A stretch of 28,352 bases of DNA from an uncultured Actinomycetes bacterium (GCA_903897475.1 CAIUBS010000026.1:1-28352), one strand, 5' to 3'. Shown: positions 17,853-26,306, counted from the first letter of the stretch. The notes: a model not told the origin generated them from the letters alone. A program made the numbers and translations.

Positions 17853-17873
17853 GCGTAAAGACAAGAATTACGC
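17853..17873. promoter_or_regulatory. Inverted repeat GCGTAA-N9-TTACGC upstream of sufR
   Basis: Two perfect six-base arms (17853-17858 and 17868-17873) flank nine bases, with half-sites 15 bases centre to centre. The repeat lies just upstream of the SufR-type box and shares base 17873 with it. It is a candidate operator or part of the SufR-controlled promoter; no protein is assigned. Confidence 0.4.
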
Positions 17874-17886
17874 AACACTTATGTTG
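17873..17886. promoter_or_regulatory. SufR-type operator CAAC-N6-GTTG
   Basis: CAAC (17873-17876), six bases, GTTG (17883-17886). The real arms are longer: CAACA and TGTTG around CTTA. CAAC-N6-GTTG is the inverted repeat described for the cyanobacterial SufR repressor. Here it ends on the G of the sufR GTG start, an ideal place for autorepression of the suf operon. Binding by this actinobacterial SufR is inferred. Confidence 0.6.
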
Positions 17887-18572
17887 TGAAAAAGAGCGAG
17901 CCGGATAAGACCCGAGATGTGGTCGCAAGGAGCATATTGGAGTCAGGACCAACTACCGCGGTAGCTCTTGCCGAAAAACTAGATATTACTCCTGCGGGCA
18001 TAAGACGACATTTGGATTCCTTGATTGCCGAAGGCGTTTTAACCTGCCGTGAGCCTTATCAAAGTAGTGCTTCACGAAGTCGCGGTAGGCCTTCAAAAGT
18101 TTTTCTTATGACAGATGAGGGACGAGAAAAATTTGAACATTCATATGATGATCTGGCTGTATCGGCTCTAAAATTTATGGCAAGTAAAAGTGGTTCGCAT
18201 TTGGTTGATGAATTTGCAAGAAGTAGAGCAGCGGATTTTGAGCGAAAAGGTGAATCCATTATGAATTCAAATAAGTCAATACTTGAGAAATCCAAAATGC
18301 TAGCAAAATTATTAACGAAAGAGGGCTACTCAGCAACAACTGACAAGTTGGGAAATGGCGAAGAGGTTTGCCAACACCACTGTCCAATTGCGCATGTTGC
18401 ATCAGAGTTTCCACAACTTTGTGAGGCAGAAACACAAGCTTTCTCGAGGATTCTAGGTACTCATGTGCAGCGATTGGCAACGATTGCTCATGGTGATGGA
18501 GTTTGTACGACATTTGTTCCAACCAATATTTCCCAAGTAAGTAAAACTAAAATGAAAGAAGGAGCCCGCTAA
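17886..18572 (+). CDS. sufR: Iron-sulfur sensing repressor SufR
   Basis: Winged-helix regulator that binds an Fe-S cluster and represses suf when clusters suffice. The 228-residue product has an N-terminal helix-turn-helix (VALAEKLDITPAGIRRHLDSL, about 25-45), a basic wing (SRGRPSK) and a C-terminal cluster domain with Cys162, Cys166, Cys179 and Cys207 (CQHHC, FPQLCEAE, HGDGVC). The start is GTG 17886, with no Shine-Dalgarno sequence and a stop codon (TAA 17856-17858) closing the frame above; this fits a leaderless or very short-leader message. The nearby ATG 17881 is out of frame. Its TAA overlaps the sufB ATG by one base. Confidence 0.95.
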   Translation: MKKSEPDKTRDVVARSILESGPTTAVALAEKLDITPAGIRRHLDSLIAEGVLTCREPYQSSASRSRGRPSKVFLMTDEGREKFEHSYDDLAVSALKFMASKSGSHLVDEFARSRAADFERKGESIMNSNKSILEKSKMLAKLLTKEGYSATTDKLGNGEEVCQHHCPIAHVASEFPQLCEAETQAFSRILGTHVQRLATIAHGDGVCTTFVPTNISQVSKTKMKEGAR

Positions 18573-19984
18573 TGTCACAAATCACTCATCCAGAACTAGA
18601 GGGAATTGGAAAGTATGAGTACGGCTGGGCGGATAAGACTGACGCTGGTTCAAATAGCCGCCGTGGATTAAATGAGGAAGTAGTCCGTGATATCTCTTCG
18701 AAGAAGAATGAGCCGCAATGGATGTTAGATCTTAGATTAAAAGGTTTGTCGCTATTTGATAAGAAGCCAATGCCTACCTGGGGTTCTGATCTAAGTGGGA
18801 TTTTCTTTGACACTATTAAGTATTTTGTTCGTTCAACTGAAAAACAAGCGACCTCTTGGGAAGATCTGCCAGATGATATTAAGAATACTTATGATCGCTT
18901 GGGCATTCCTGAGGCAGAAAAAAAGCGCTTAGTTGCTGGGGTTGCAGCGCAGTATGAATCTGAGGTTGTTTATCACTCAATTCGCGAAGATTTAGAGAAA
19001 CAAGGTGTTCTATTTTTGGATACTGATACTGCCTTAAGAACTCATGGCGACATATTTAAGGAGTACTTTGGTACGGTAATTCCAGTCGGCGATAATAAAT
19101 TCGCAGCCCTAAATACCGCTGTTTGGTCTGGTGGTTCATTTATTTATGTGCCTAAGGGTGTAAAAGTGGATATTCCATTACAGGCTTATTTCAGAATTAA
19201 TACTGAAAATATGGGTCAGTTTGAACGTACCTTGATTATTGCTGATGAGGATTCATATGTGCATTACGTTGAGGGTTGTACTGCGCCAATTTACTCATCA
19301 GATTCACTTCATTCAGCAGTGGTAGAGATTATTGTTAAGAAGAATGCAAGAGTTCGTTACACAACTATTCAAAACTGGTCCAATAACGTTTATAACTTAG
19401 TTACTAAACGTGCAACCTGTGCTGAGGGTGCAACAATGGAATGGATTGATGGAAATATCGGCTCAAAGGTGACCATGAAATATCCAGCAGTTATGTTGAT
19501 GGGACCACATTCCAAGGGGGAAACTCTTTCCATTGCATTTGCCGGTGAAGGTCAGCACCAAGATGCCGGCGCAAAAATGGTTCACGCAGCTCCATATACC
19601 TCATCAACAATTATTTCAAAATCAGTTGCTAGAGGTGGCGGACGAACATCTTATAGAGGACTGGTGAAGGTAGAAGAGGGTGCTCATCATTCAAAGAGCA
19701 CCGTTAAGTGTGATGCACTTTTGGTTGATACCATCTCTCGTTCTGATACATATCCATATGTAGATGTCCGCGAAGATGATGTCTCCATGGGTCATGAAGC
19801 CACAGTTTCAAGAGTAAGTGATGATCAACTCTTTTATCTGATGTCTCGCGGTCTTGGAGAGGATGAAGCAATGGCGATGATTGTTCGCGGTTTCATTGAG
19901 CCAATCGCAAAGGAACTGCCAATGGAGTACGCACTCGAACTTAATCGCTTGATTGAGTTACAAATGGAAGGCGCTGTTGGTTAA
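18572..19984 (+). CDS. sufB: Fe-S cluster assembly protein SufB
   Basis: SufB is the scaffold subunit of the SufBC2D complex on which new Fe-S clusters are built. The 470-residue product has YEYGWADKTDAG at the N-terminus, the family block LVAGVAAQYESEVVYHS, YIPKGVKV-type text (SGGSFIYVPKGVKVDIPL), CTAPIYSSDSLHSAVVEI and the C-terminal EATVSRVSDDQLFYLMSRG. No intein or insertion is present, although mycobacterial SufB often carries one. One-base TAATG overlaps join it to sufR and sufD. Confidence 0.98.
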   Translation: MSQITHPELEGIGKYEYGWADKTDAGSNSRRGLNEEVVRDISSKKNEPQWMLDLRLKGLSLFDKKPMPTWGSDLSGIFFDTIKYFVRSTEKQATSWEDLPDDIKNTYDRLGIPEAEKKRLVAGVAAQYESEVVYHSIREDLEKQGVLFLDTDTALRTHGDIFKEYFGTVIPVGDNKFAALNTAVWSGGSFIYVPKGVKVDIPLQAYFRINTENMGQFERTLIIADEDSYVHYVEGCTAPIYSSDSLHSAVVEIIVKKNARVRYTTIQNWSNNVYNLVTKRATCAEGATMEWIDGNIGSKVTMKYPAVMLMGPHSKGETLSIAFAGEGQHQDAGAKMVHAAPYTSSTIISKSVARGGGRTSYRGLVKVEEGAHHSKSTVKCDALLVDTISRSDTYPYVDVREDDVSMGHEATVSRVSDDQLFYLMSRGLGEDEAMAMIVRGFIEPIAKELPMEYALELNRLIELQMEGAVG

Positions 19985-21069
19985 TGAGTCAATTAACAAC
20001 AAATTACTTAACTCCTACAGGTAGGGAAGAAGCATGGCGATTTACACCGCTTAAAAAATTATCTGGAATTCATGATTTAGAGGTGCCAGTAAGTGACAGA
20101 ATTTCGTTATCGGCAAAATCTGATTTACCAAAAGGGGTAACACTTTCTACTTCTAGTTCCTCAGATCATCCTCCGGCATACGTGGCAAGTGACATCGTTA
20201 CTAATCGGGTCCGTAAAGAAGTTAAGAATGTGACAGTGCTTGCCATTGAGAACAATTTAGAGCTTGCTGAGCCAATTTTTCTAAAAAGAAAATGTGGCCC
20301 AACCCCTGAGGTTAGTCGTTCAATCATTCAGGTAGGAATCAACAGCAGGGCTACTGTCATTCTTGAGAATAATGGTGTTGGTAAGTTAGGTGAAGAAATA
20401 GAGATTTTACTTTCCGCTGGCTCTAGTTTGAATTTTATCTCGCTACAAGAGTGGGATTTAAGCTCAGTTTATGTTGCCCAGCATCATGCAATTATTGGCA
20501 AGGATGCTCAGTTTAATTCTTATGTAGTCTCAATAGGTGGATCTACAATTCGAATGAGTCCAACTGTTGAGTACACGGGCACGGGTGCAAGTGCAGAAAT
20601 GTATGGTGTTTATTTTGCAACGGATGAGCAACATCTTGAACATCGAATTCATGTAAACCATAGTGTTCCTAACACTAAGTCTCGAGTAAATTACAAAGGT
20701 GCTCTTGCTGGTAAAGGAGCTCATACTGTTTGGATTGGCGATGTTTACATAAATAAAGGGGCTGAAGGAACTGATACTTATGAACTAAATCGCAATCTGT
20801 TGCTAACAGATGGAGCTCGAGCGGACTCAGTGCCGAACTTGGAGATTGAAACTGGAGAAATTGTAGGCGCCGGCCATGCCAGTACAACTGGTCGTTTTGA
20901 TGATGAACAACTCTTTTATTTGCAATCTAGGGGAATTCCAGCAGAGATGGCTCGCAAATTAGTAATCAGAGGATTCTTTGCAGAAATCATTAATAAATTA
21001 AAGAATGAAGATATTGAGGAAAGATTAATGGCTCGTATTGAGTTAGAGCTATCACGGGTTGGTGAGTAA
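19984..21069 (+). CDS. sufD: Fe-S cluster assembly protein SufD
   Basis: SufD pairs with SufB and SufC in the assembly scaffold and is needed for iron delivery. The 361-residue product has the short N-terminal REEAWRFTPLKKL and the beta-helix core with the C-terminal GHASTTGRFDDEQLFYLQSRG motif, parallel to the SufB end, followed by the helical tail. Length is on the short side of normal, as is usual for actinobacterial SufD. One-base overlaps with sufB and with the downstream Rieske gene indicate coupled translation. Confidence 0.96.
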   Translation: MSQLTTNYLTPTGREEAWRFTPLKKLSGIHDLEVPVSDRISLSAKSDLPKGVTLSTSSSSDHPPAYVASDIVTNRVRKEVKNVTVLAIENNLELAEPIFLKRKCGPTPEVSRSIIQVGINSRATVILENNGVGKLGEEIEILLSAGSSLNFISLQEWDLSSVYVAQHHAIIGKDAQFNSYVVSIGGSTIRMSPTVEYTGTGASAEMYGVYFATDEQHLEHRIHVNHSVPNTKSRVNYKGALAGKGAHTVWIGDVYINKGAEGTDTYELNRNLLLTDGARADSVPNLEIETGEIVGAGHASTTGRFDDEQLFYLQSRGIPAEMARKLVIRGFFAEIINKLKNEDIEERLMARIELELSRVGE

Positions 21070-21365
21070 TGGCCGAAATAGCACTTGATTCACTTGTAAG
21101 TGGCAAACCAGTTGCTGTTGACGTTGATGGTGTTGCCGTATGCGTTGCGCGAATTGGTGATGAAGTTTTTGCAGTTGAAGATACTTGCACTCACTCTGAA
21201 GCATCATTATCCGAAGGCGAAATTACTGGCACAAAAATTGAATGCTGGCTGCATGGTGCAGAATTTGATTTACGCACAGGTGAGGCGTTAACACCTCCTG
21301 CGACCGCTGCACTAAAGACATTTAAAGTTGAAGTAAATGGTAATCAAGTAGTAGTAACTAACTAA
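21069..21365 (+). CDS. Rieske [2Fe-2S] ferredoxin of the suf operon
   Basis: Small soluble Rieske-type protein of 98 residues. The cluster motif is complete: Cys40-x-His42 and Cys59-x2-His62 (CTH and CWLH), with the typical spacing between them. The C-terminal FKVEVNGNQVVV completes the beta-sandwich. Proteins of this kind are commonly labelled as dioxygenase ferredoxin components, but their constant place between sufD and sufC in Actinobacteria suggests a role as electron donor, or cluster client, in Fe-S assembly; that role is inferred. It overlaps the sufD stop by one base, and sufC starts ten bases later. Confidence 0.93.
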   Translation: MAEIALDSLVSGKPVAVDVDGVAVCVARIGDEVFAVEDTCTHSEASLSEGEITGTKIECWLHGAEFDLRTGEALTPPATAALKTFKVEVNGNQVVVTN

Positions 21366-21375
21366 GGAGACGAAG

Positions 21376-22128
21376 ATGAGCGTATTAGAGATTAAGAACC
21401 TACAAGTAAGTGTTATTACCGAAGCAGGTAACAAGGAGATATTACGTGGCGTAGATTTAACGGTTAAGTCAGGTGAGACCCATGCAATTATGGGACCAAA
21501 TGGCTCAGGTAAATCTACGCTTGCATATTCAATTGCTGGTCATCCCAAATACTTGATCACTGGCGGCTCAGTAACTTTGGACGGAAATGATGTTCTTGAG
21601 ATGAGTGTTGATGAACGCGCAAAGGCTGGATTATTTCTTGCGATGCAATATCCAGTTGAGGTCCCAGGAGTATCTGTATCCAACTTTCTTCGAACAGCTG
21701 TAACTGCGATCCGAGGTGAGGCGCCAAAGGTAAGAACTTGGGTGGGTGAAGTTAAGGAAGCAATGGCTTCATTGAATATTGATACCGCCTTTTCGGAACG
21801 CAATGTAAATGAAGGCTTCTCTGGTGGAGAGAAAAAACGTCATGAAATTTTACAAATGGAGTTGTTAAGACCAAAGATCGCTATTTTAGATGAAACAGAT
21901 TCTGGTCTGGATGTGGATGCACTTCGTATTGTTTCCGAGGGCGTAAATAGGGTGAAGGCTAATTCTGACCTTGGGGTAATGCTAATTACTCACTACACGA
22001 GAATTCTGCGCTACATCAAACCTGACTTCGTTCATGTTTTTGCCAATGGAAAGATTGTTGAAGAAGGCGGACCTGAGCTGGCTGATAAGTTAGAGGAACA
22101 GGGATACGCAGCTTATATAACTGCGTAG
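21376..22128 (+). CDS. sufC: Fe-S cluster assembly ATPase SufC
   Basis: ABC-type ATPase that powers conformational change in SufBC2D; it has no membrane domain. The 250-residue product has Walker A GPNGSGKST (40-48), the Q-loop region AMQYPVEVPGV, the FSGGEKKRHEILQ signature and Walker B AILDETDSGLDVDAL, all characteristic of SufC. It has its own good ribosome site, TAAGGAG at about 21363-21369, which may raise its output above the coupled neighbours. sufS starts six bases after the stop. Confidence 0.98.
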   Translation: MSVLEIKNLQVSVITEAGNKEILRGVDLTVKSGETHAIMGPNGSGKSTLAYSIAGHPKYLITGGSVTLDGNDVLEMSVDERAKAGLFLAMQYPVEVPGVSVSNFLRTAVTAIRGEAPKVRTWVGEVKEAMASLNIDTAFSERNVNEGFSGGEKKRHEILQMELLRPKIAILDETDSGLDVDALRIVSEGVNRVKANSDLGVMLITHYTRILRYIKPDFVHVFANGKIVEEGGPELADKLEEQGYAAYITA

Positions 22129-22134
22129 TACTAA

Positions 22135-23382
22135 ATGAGCATAGATCTATCCGGGTATAAGAAAGATTTTCCTATCTTTGAACGCAAAGTACGTGGTGGA
22201 AACTCTTTAGTTTATCTAGATAGCGGAGCTACTTCTCAAAAACCTGATTCTGTAATTGAGGCGGAGAGCAATTTCTATAGAACTATAAATGCCGCAGTTC
22301 ATAGAGGGGCACACCTACTTGCAGAAGAAGCTTCAGAATCCTATGAAGCAGCGCGCTCTAATGTGGCAAAGTTTATTGGTGCTCACGATAATGAGGTTGT
22401 TTTTACTAAGAGTGCCACTGAGTCGTTAAATGTAATCGCCTATGCGTTAGGAAATCCGCAATCGGAAGTTCATATTAAATCCGGTGATCATATTGTGGTG
22501 ACCGAGATGGAACATCATGCAAATTTAATTCCATGGCAACAGCTTGCAAAGCGCACTGGAGCAATTTTGTCTTGGCTCTCTTTCACCGAAGATGGAAGAA
22601 TCGATTTATCAAATATTGATGAGATTATTACTACTAAAACAAAATTGGTTGCGATTACTCACCAGTCTAATGTTTTTGGCACCATCTTACCGATTCAGGA
22701 GATAAGCAAAGCCGCAAAAGCAGTAGGTGCGTTAGTGGTTCTGGATGCCTGTCAATCTGCGCCGCATTTTTCAATTGATGTTAAAGAATTGAATGTTGAC
22801 TTTTTAGTTTTTTCTGGGCATAAAGCATTAGGCCCAACGGGAATTGGTATTTTGTGGGGAAAGTATGAGTTATTAGAGAAATTAGAACCTGCAATCTTTG
22901 GTGGTTCGATGGTTGATTCGGTGACTATGCAAGGTGCTACTTGGAGTAGTGCTCCGCGTAAATTCGAAGCCGGTGTACCAAATATGGCGCAGGCGGTGGG
23001 TTTGTCAGCGGCAATCGATTATTTAACAAACATTGGTATGGATAATATTTCAAGTCATGAGCATGAGCTAACGAAGAAATTACTAGCTGGCTTGTCTGGT
23101 ATTTCTGGAGTTAAAGTTATTGGACCTTTGGATCTTAAAGATCGTGGTGGGGTGGTTTCATTTACGGTAGAAGGCGTACATCCACATGATGTTGGACAAG
23201 TTTTAGATCAATATGGAATAGCAGTGCGAACAGGACACCATTGTGCATGGCCCTTAATGCGCAAATTGAAACTAGTTGGCACTACAAGAGCCTCATTTCA
23301 TATATATAACGATGCACACGATATTGATCGATTGCTAAGTGGAATTGAAAAAGTAAAATCTTATTTCAAGGTTTCAAAATAA
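22135..23382 (+). CDS. sufS: Cysteine desulfurase SufS
   Basis: PLP enzyme that takes sulfur from cysteine as an enzyme-bound persulfide for cluster assembly. The 415-residue product has YLDSGATSQKP at the N-terminus, HHANLIPWQQ, the PLP lysine Lys230 in FSGHKALGPTGIG, and the catalytic Cys370 in RTGHHCAWPLM, which is the group II (SufS/CsdA) context. The partner SufU is encoded next; the sufU ATG overlaps the stop by one base. Confidence 0.98.
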   Translation: MSIDLSGYKKDFPIFERKVRGGNSLVYLDSGATSQKPDSVIEAESNFYRTINAAVHRGAHLLAEEASESYEAARSNVAKFIGAHDNEVVFTKSATESLNVIAYALGNPQSEVHIKSGDHIVVTEMEHHANLIPWQQLAKRTGAILSWLSFTEDGRIDLSNIDEIITTKTKLVAITHQSNVFGTILPIQEISKAAKAVGALVVLDACQSAPHFSIDVKELNVDFLVFSGHKALGPTGIGILWGKYELLEKLEPAIFGGSMVDSVTMQGATWSSAPRKFEAGVPNMAQAVGLSAAIDYLTNIGMDNISSHEHELTKKLLAGLSGISGVKVIGPLDLKDRGGVVSFTVEGVHPHDVGQVLDQYGIAVRTGHHCAWPLMRKLKLVGTTRASFHIYNDAHDIDRLLSGIEKVKSYFKVSK

Positions 23383-23816
23383 TGGAACTTGATTCTTTGT
23401 ATCAAGAAGTGATTCTTGATCACTACCGTACACCGCATCACAAGGGGCTTACTTCTGAGTCAGATATTCAAGTGCACCACAATAACCCAAGCTGTGGCGA
23501 TGAAGTAACTCTTAATCTAAGCATGAGGGATGGAAAAATTGTTGATATTTCTTGGGATGGAGTTGGCTGTTCGATTTCGATTGCAAGTGCATCTGTAATG
23601 AGTGATTTACTTATTGGCAAAAGTTACGATCAAGCTAATGTAATTCTTCAAGCGTTTGTGGAATTAATGCAGAGTAAAGGAAAATCTACAGGTGATGAAG
23701 TGCTATTAGAGGATGGCGTCGCTTTTGCTGGTGTATCAAAGTTTCCTGCAAGAATAAAGTGTGCACTTCTTGGTTGGATGGCTTTTAAAGATGCCGCAGC
23801 TCAGGTAATGGAGTAG
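23382..23816 (+). CDS. sufU: Sulfur-transfer/scaffold protein SufU
   Basis: SufU is the zinc-dependent sulfurtransferase that accepts sulfur from SufS in Gram-positive bacteria. The 144-residue product has Cys38 and Asp40 (NPSCGDEV), Cys63 (GVGCSIS) and Cys127 (RIKCALLGW), the four zinc ligands or active residues expected. It has the SufU-type extra stretch between the second and third cysteines that separates it from IscU. It is joined to sufS by one-base overlap and followed by sufT after nine bases. Confidence 0.96.
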   Translation: MELDSLYQEVILDHYRTPHHKGLTSESDIQVHHNNPSCGDEVTLNLSMRDGKIVDISWDGVGCSISIASASVMSDLLIGKSYDQANVILQAFVELMQSKGKSTGDEVLLEDGVAFAGVSKFPARIKCALLGWMAFKDAAAQVME

Positions 23817-23825
23817 AATATTTCT

Positions 23826-24137
23826 ATGACTACAAGCCTCGATGATGTTACAGAAGCAATGAAGGATGTAATTGATCCAGAACTTGGAATTAATGTAATT
23901 GATCTTGGTTTAGTTTATGACATGCGAATTGATGAGGGAAACATTGTCACCTTGGACATGACTTTGACATCTGCCGCCTGTCCGTTGCAAGATGTAATCG
24001 AAGATCAGACTAGGCAAGTGCTAGCTGATATATCCGCAGATGTGAAGATTAACTGGGTATGGCTGCCACCTTGGGGTCCAAATAAAATTTCTGACGATGG
24101 TCGTGAGCAATTACGCTCGATTGGATTTACAGTTTAA
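23826..24137 (+). CDS. sufT: SufT / MIP18-family (DUF59) Fe-S maturation protein
   Basis: Small auxiliary protein of the DUF59 family that helps deliver Fe-S clusters to target enzymes. The 103-residue product has the family hallmark DPELGINVIDLGLVYDM near the N-terminus, MTLTSAACPLQDVI with the conserved cysteine, and the ending WLPPWGPNKISDDGREQL common in actinobacterial SufT. It is the last gene of the suf operon. Eight T follow the stop (24138-24145), but no stem precedes them. Confidence 0.94.
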   Translation: MTTSLDDVTEAMKDVIDPELGINVIDLGLVYDMRIDEGNIVTLDMTLTSAACPLQDVIEDQTRQVLADISADVKINWVWLPPWGPNKISDDGREQLRSIGFTV

Positions 24138-24162
24138 TTTTTTTTAGATAACTCGCTACTGT
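24133..24162 (+). promoter_or_regulatory. Candidate leaderless promoter for the ABC exporter
   Basis: TTTAAT (24133-24138), 18 bases, TACTGT (24157-24162). The second hexamer fits TANNNT, and transcription starting seven bases after it would begin at the A of ATG 24169. There is no Shine-Dalgarno sequence before that ATG, which agrees with a leaderless message, common in Actinobacteria. The -35 match is weak (TTGACA against TTTAAT). Confidence 0.45.
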
Positions 24163-24168
24163 CATCTC

Positions 24169-26034
24169 ATGTCAATGCATGCTTCTTGGATGTCATTTAG
24201 ATCCTTAACTGCCGATCAGTCTGTAAAGAATCAGAAGCTCAAGCCGGGAACTCTAAAGCGAATAATGGGTTTTGCCTTGCCCTATAAAGTTTCACTTAGT
24301 TTTTTTATGATCACAGTCATAATTGATGCCTTTTTAATTATAGCTACGCCGTTACTTATAAAACAGCTAATTGATGATGGCGTAATTCCTGGAAATGACA
24401 GTTTAGTAACTAAATTAGCGGCAGTCGTCGCACTTATCGCAATTTTAGATGCCGTATTTAGCATGATAGGAAGATGGTTCTCATCCAGAATCGGTGAAGG
24501 TTTAATATTTGACTTGCGAAAAATGGTATTTGAGCATGTACAAAAACAATCGATAGCTTTTTTTACTCGTACCCAAACTGGTGCACTTATCTCAAGACTT
24601 AACTCAGATGTAATTGGTGCTCAGCAAGCATTTACATCCACACTTTCAGGCGTTGTAAGCAACCTATTGAGTCTTTTGCTTGTAACTATAGCAATGCTTA
24701 CACTCTCATGGCAGATAACTTTGGCATCCTTAGCACTCTTGCCAATCTTCTTGATCCCGACTAAATGGGTGGGTCGCAAACTGCAGCAATACACAAGGCA
24801 ATCATTTGATATCAATGCGCAGATGTCATCAACTATGACTGAACGATTTAATGTATCTGGAGCGTTACTTGTTTCACTCTACGGGGATGCAAAAGCGGAG
24901 AAAAATGAATTTTCAACAAAGGCCAGAAAAGTAGCTGATATTGGAATCACTATTGCAATGCTTAATCGAGTTTTCTTTATTGCATTAACCTCTGTCGCAG
25001 CCATAGCAACGGCAATAGCTTATGGAATTGGCGGACATCTTGCTATCAATGGTGAAATTACCGTAGGAACATTGCTTGCAATAACTGCACTATTGGCCAG
25101 ACTTTATGGTCCACTGACTGCGTTATCAAATGTGCGAGTTGATGTGATGAGTGCTCTTGTCTCTTTTGAACGGGTATTTGAAGTTCTTGACTTGCAACCG
25201 ATGGTCAAGGATGCGCCTAACGCGGTGGAATTAAACTCGTTGATGCCTGAGCTTAGTTTTAATTCCGTGAAGTTTTCCTATCCAAGTGCGACAGATGTTT
25301 CACTAGCTTCTTTGGAATCGGTAGCCAAGTTAGAGCAAATAGAAAGTGGTGAGGTTTTAAAGGGCATTTCATTTAATGCCAAGCCAGGTACATTAACTGG
25401 GATTGTGGGTCCATCTGGTGCTGGAAAAAGCACAATAAGTTCATTAATTCCAAGACTCTACGATGTAACTCACGGAGCTATTCTCATTGACCATCAAGAT
25501 ATTAGAAATTACACAATAAAGTCTTTAAGAAAGCTTATTGGAGTTGTAACACAAGACTCACATATGTTTCATGATTCAATTCTAAATAATCTAAAGTATG
25601 CAAACTCAGAAGCAACTCTGGCTGAAATAGAGCAAGCATGTAAGGCTGCAAGAATTTGGGACTTCATTCAAACACTTCCGTCTGGACTCGAGACTATTGT
25701 TGGAGAACGAGGCCACAGGTTATCTGGGGGTGAAAGACAAAGATTAGCTATAGCTCGGCTTTTGCTTAAAAAACCAAGAATTGTGATTTTAGATGAAGCA
25801 ACTGCGCATCTAGATTCAGAGAACGAAGCGTTAGTGCAAGCAGCCTTGAAGGAGGCACTAATTGGTAGAACTAGTGTTGTTATAGCTCACCGCCTATCAA
25901 CTATTATCAATGCTGATCAAATACTTGTTATTGATAAAGGTTTAATTGTTGAAAGTGGAACGCATGAGCAGTTGGTGCAAAGAAAGGGCCTCTATTTTGA
26001 TTTGTATGAAAGGCAAAACTTGCAAGAAAACTAA
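24169..26034 (+). CDS. ABC exporter, fused membrane and ATPase domains
   Basis: Half-transporter of the type-IV ABC exporter (MsbA/multidrug) architecture, expected to work as a dimer in the cytoplasmic membrane. The 621-residue product has about six transmembrane segments between residues 35 and 310 and a C-terminal nucleotide-binding domain: Walker A GPSGAGKST (414-422), signature LSGGERQ (518-524), Walker B ILDEAT with Asp542-Glu543, and the H-loop His574 in IAHRLST. A loop rich in charged residues (about 355-400) precedes Walker A. The substrate cannot be told; ABC genes near suf are common in Actinobacteria. It probably has its own promoter. Its TAA shares CTAA with the convergent DUF3099 gene. 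Confidence 0.93.
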   Translation: MSMHASWMSFRSLTADQSVKNQKLKPGTLKRIMGFALPYKVSLSFFMITVIIDAFLIIATPLLIKQLIDDGVIPGNDSLVTKLAAVVALIAILDAVFSMIGRWFSSRIGEGLIFDLRKMVFEHVQKQSIAFFTRTQTGALISRLNSDVIGAQQAFTSTLSGVVSNLLSLLLVTIAMLTLSWQITLASLALLPIFLIPTKWVGRKLQQYTRQSFDINAQMSSTMTERFNVSGALLVSLYGDAKAEKNEFSTKARKVADIGITIAMLNRVFFIALTSVAAIATAIAYGIGGHLAINGEITVGTLLAITALLARLYGPLTALSNVRVDVMSALVSFERVFEVLDLQPMVKDAPNAVELNSLMPELSFNSVKFSYPSATDVSLASLESVAKLEQIESGEVLKGISFNAKPGTLTGIVGPSGAGKSTISSLIPRLYDVTHGAILIDHQDIRNYTIKSLRKLIGVVTQDSHMFHDSILNNLKYANSEATLAEIEQACKAARIWDFIQTLPSGLETIVGERGHRLSGGERQRLAIARLLLKKPRIVILDEATAHLDSENEALVQAALKEALIGRTSVVIAHRLSTIINADQILVIDKGLIVESGTHEQLVQRKGLYFDLYERQNLQEN

Positions 26035-26306
26035 GTAAGCCGTTTTCTTTTTGGACTAAACACTGCATCTTTGCGAATCGTTTCCCTTCCTGCATTAGCG
26101 GCAATTACCGCTATGTATGGAAGTGTTAGGGCTCCCGTTAATGCAATCCAACGGTATGGACTAGGCAGTATTACTGTCAAAATAAAGCATATGGTTCTGA
26201 TCATCATTGAAATGAAATATCTACGCTGCCTAGCCGATTGATCCAGAGTTAATCCACTGGCGGCGTTGGTAATTGAATGGCTCAAGTCTTTCTTTTTCAC
26301 ATCCAA
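26031..26306 (-). CDS. DUF3099 family small membrane protein
   Basis: Actinobacteria-specific membrane protein of unknown function. The 91-residue product has the family pattern ITNAASGLTLDQSARQRRY, then two hydrophobic segments (about residues 31-47 and 52-70, split by LPSPYRW) and a basic tail. The start is uncertain: TTG at 26306 or GTG at 26300; neither has a good ribosome site. TAGCCT upstream may be a -10 hexamer, again suggesting a short leader. The stop TAG (26031-26033 on the minus strand) overlaps the ABC exporter stop. Confidence 0.82.
   Translation of the reverse strand: MDVKKKDLSHSITNAASGLTLDQSARQRRYFISMMIRTICFILTVILPSPYRWIALTGALTLPYIAVIAANAGRETIRKDAVFSPKRKRLT

Noticed and set aside
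17881..17889. ATG at 17881 as the sufR start
   Set aside because: It reads ATG TTG TGA, out of frame with sufR, and stops at once.
24138..24145. T8 tract after sufT as an intrinsic terminator
   Set aside because: No G+C-rich stem precedes it; it more likely forms part of the AT-rich promoter spacer of the next gene.
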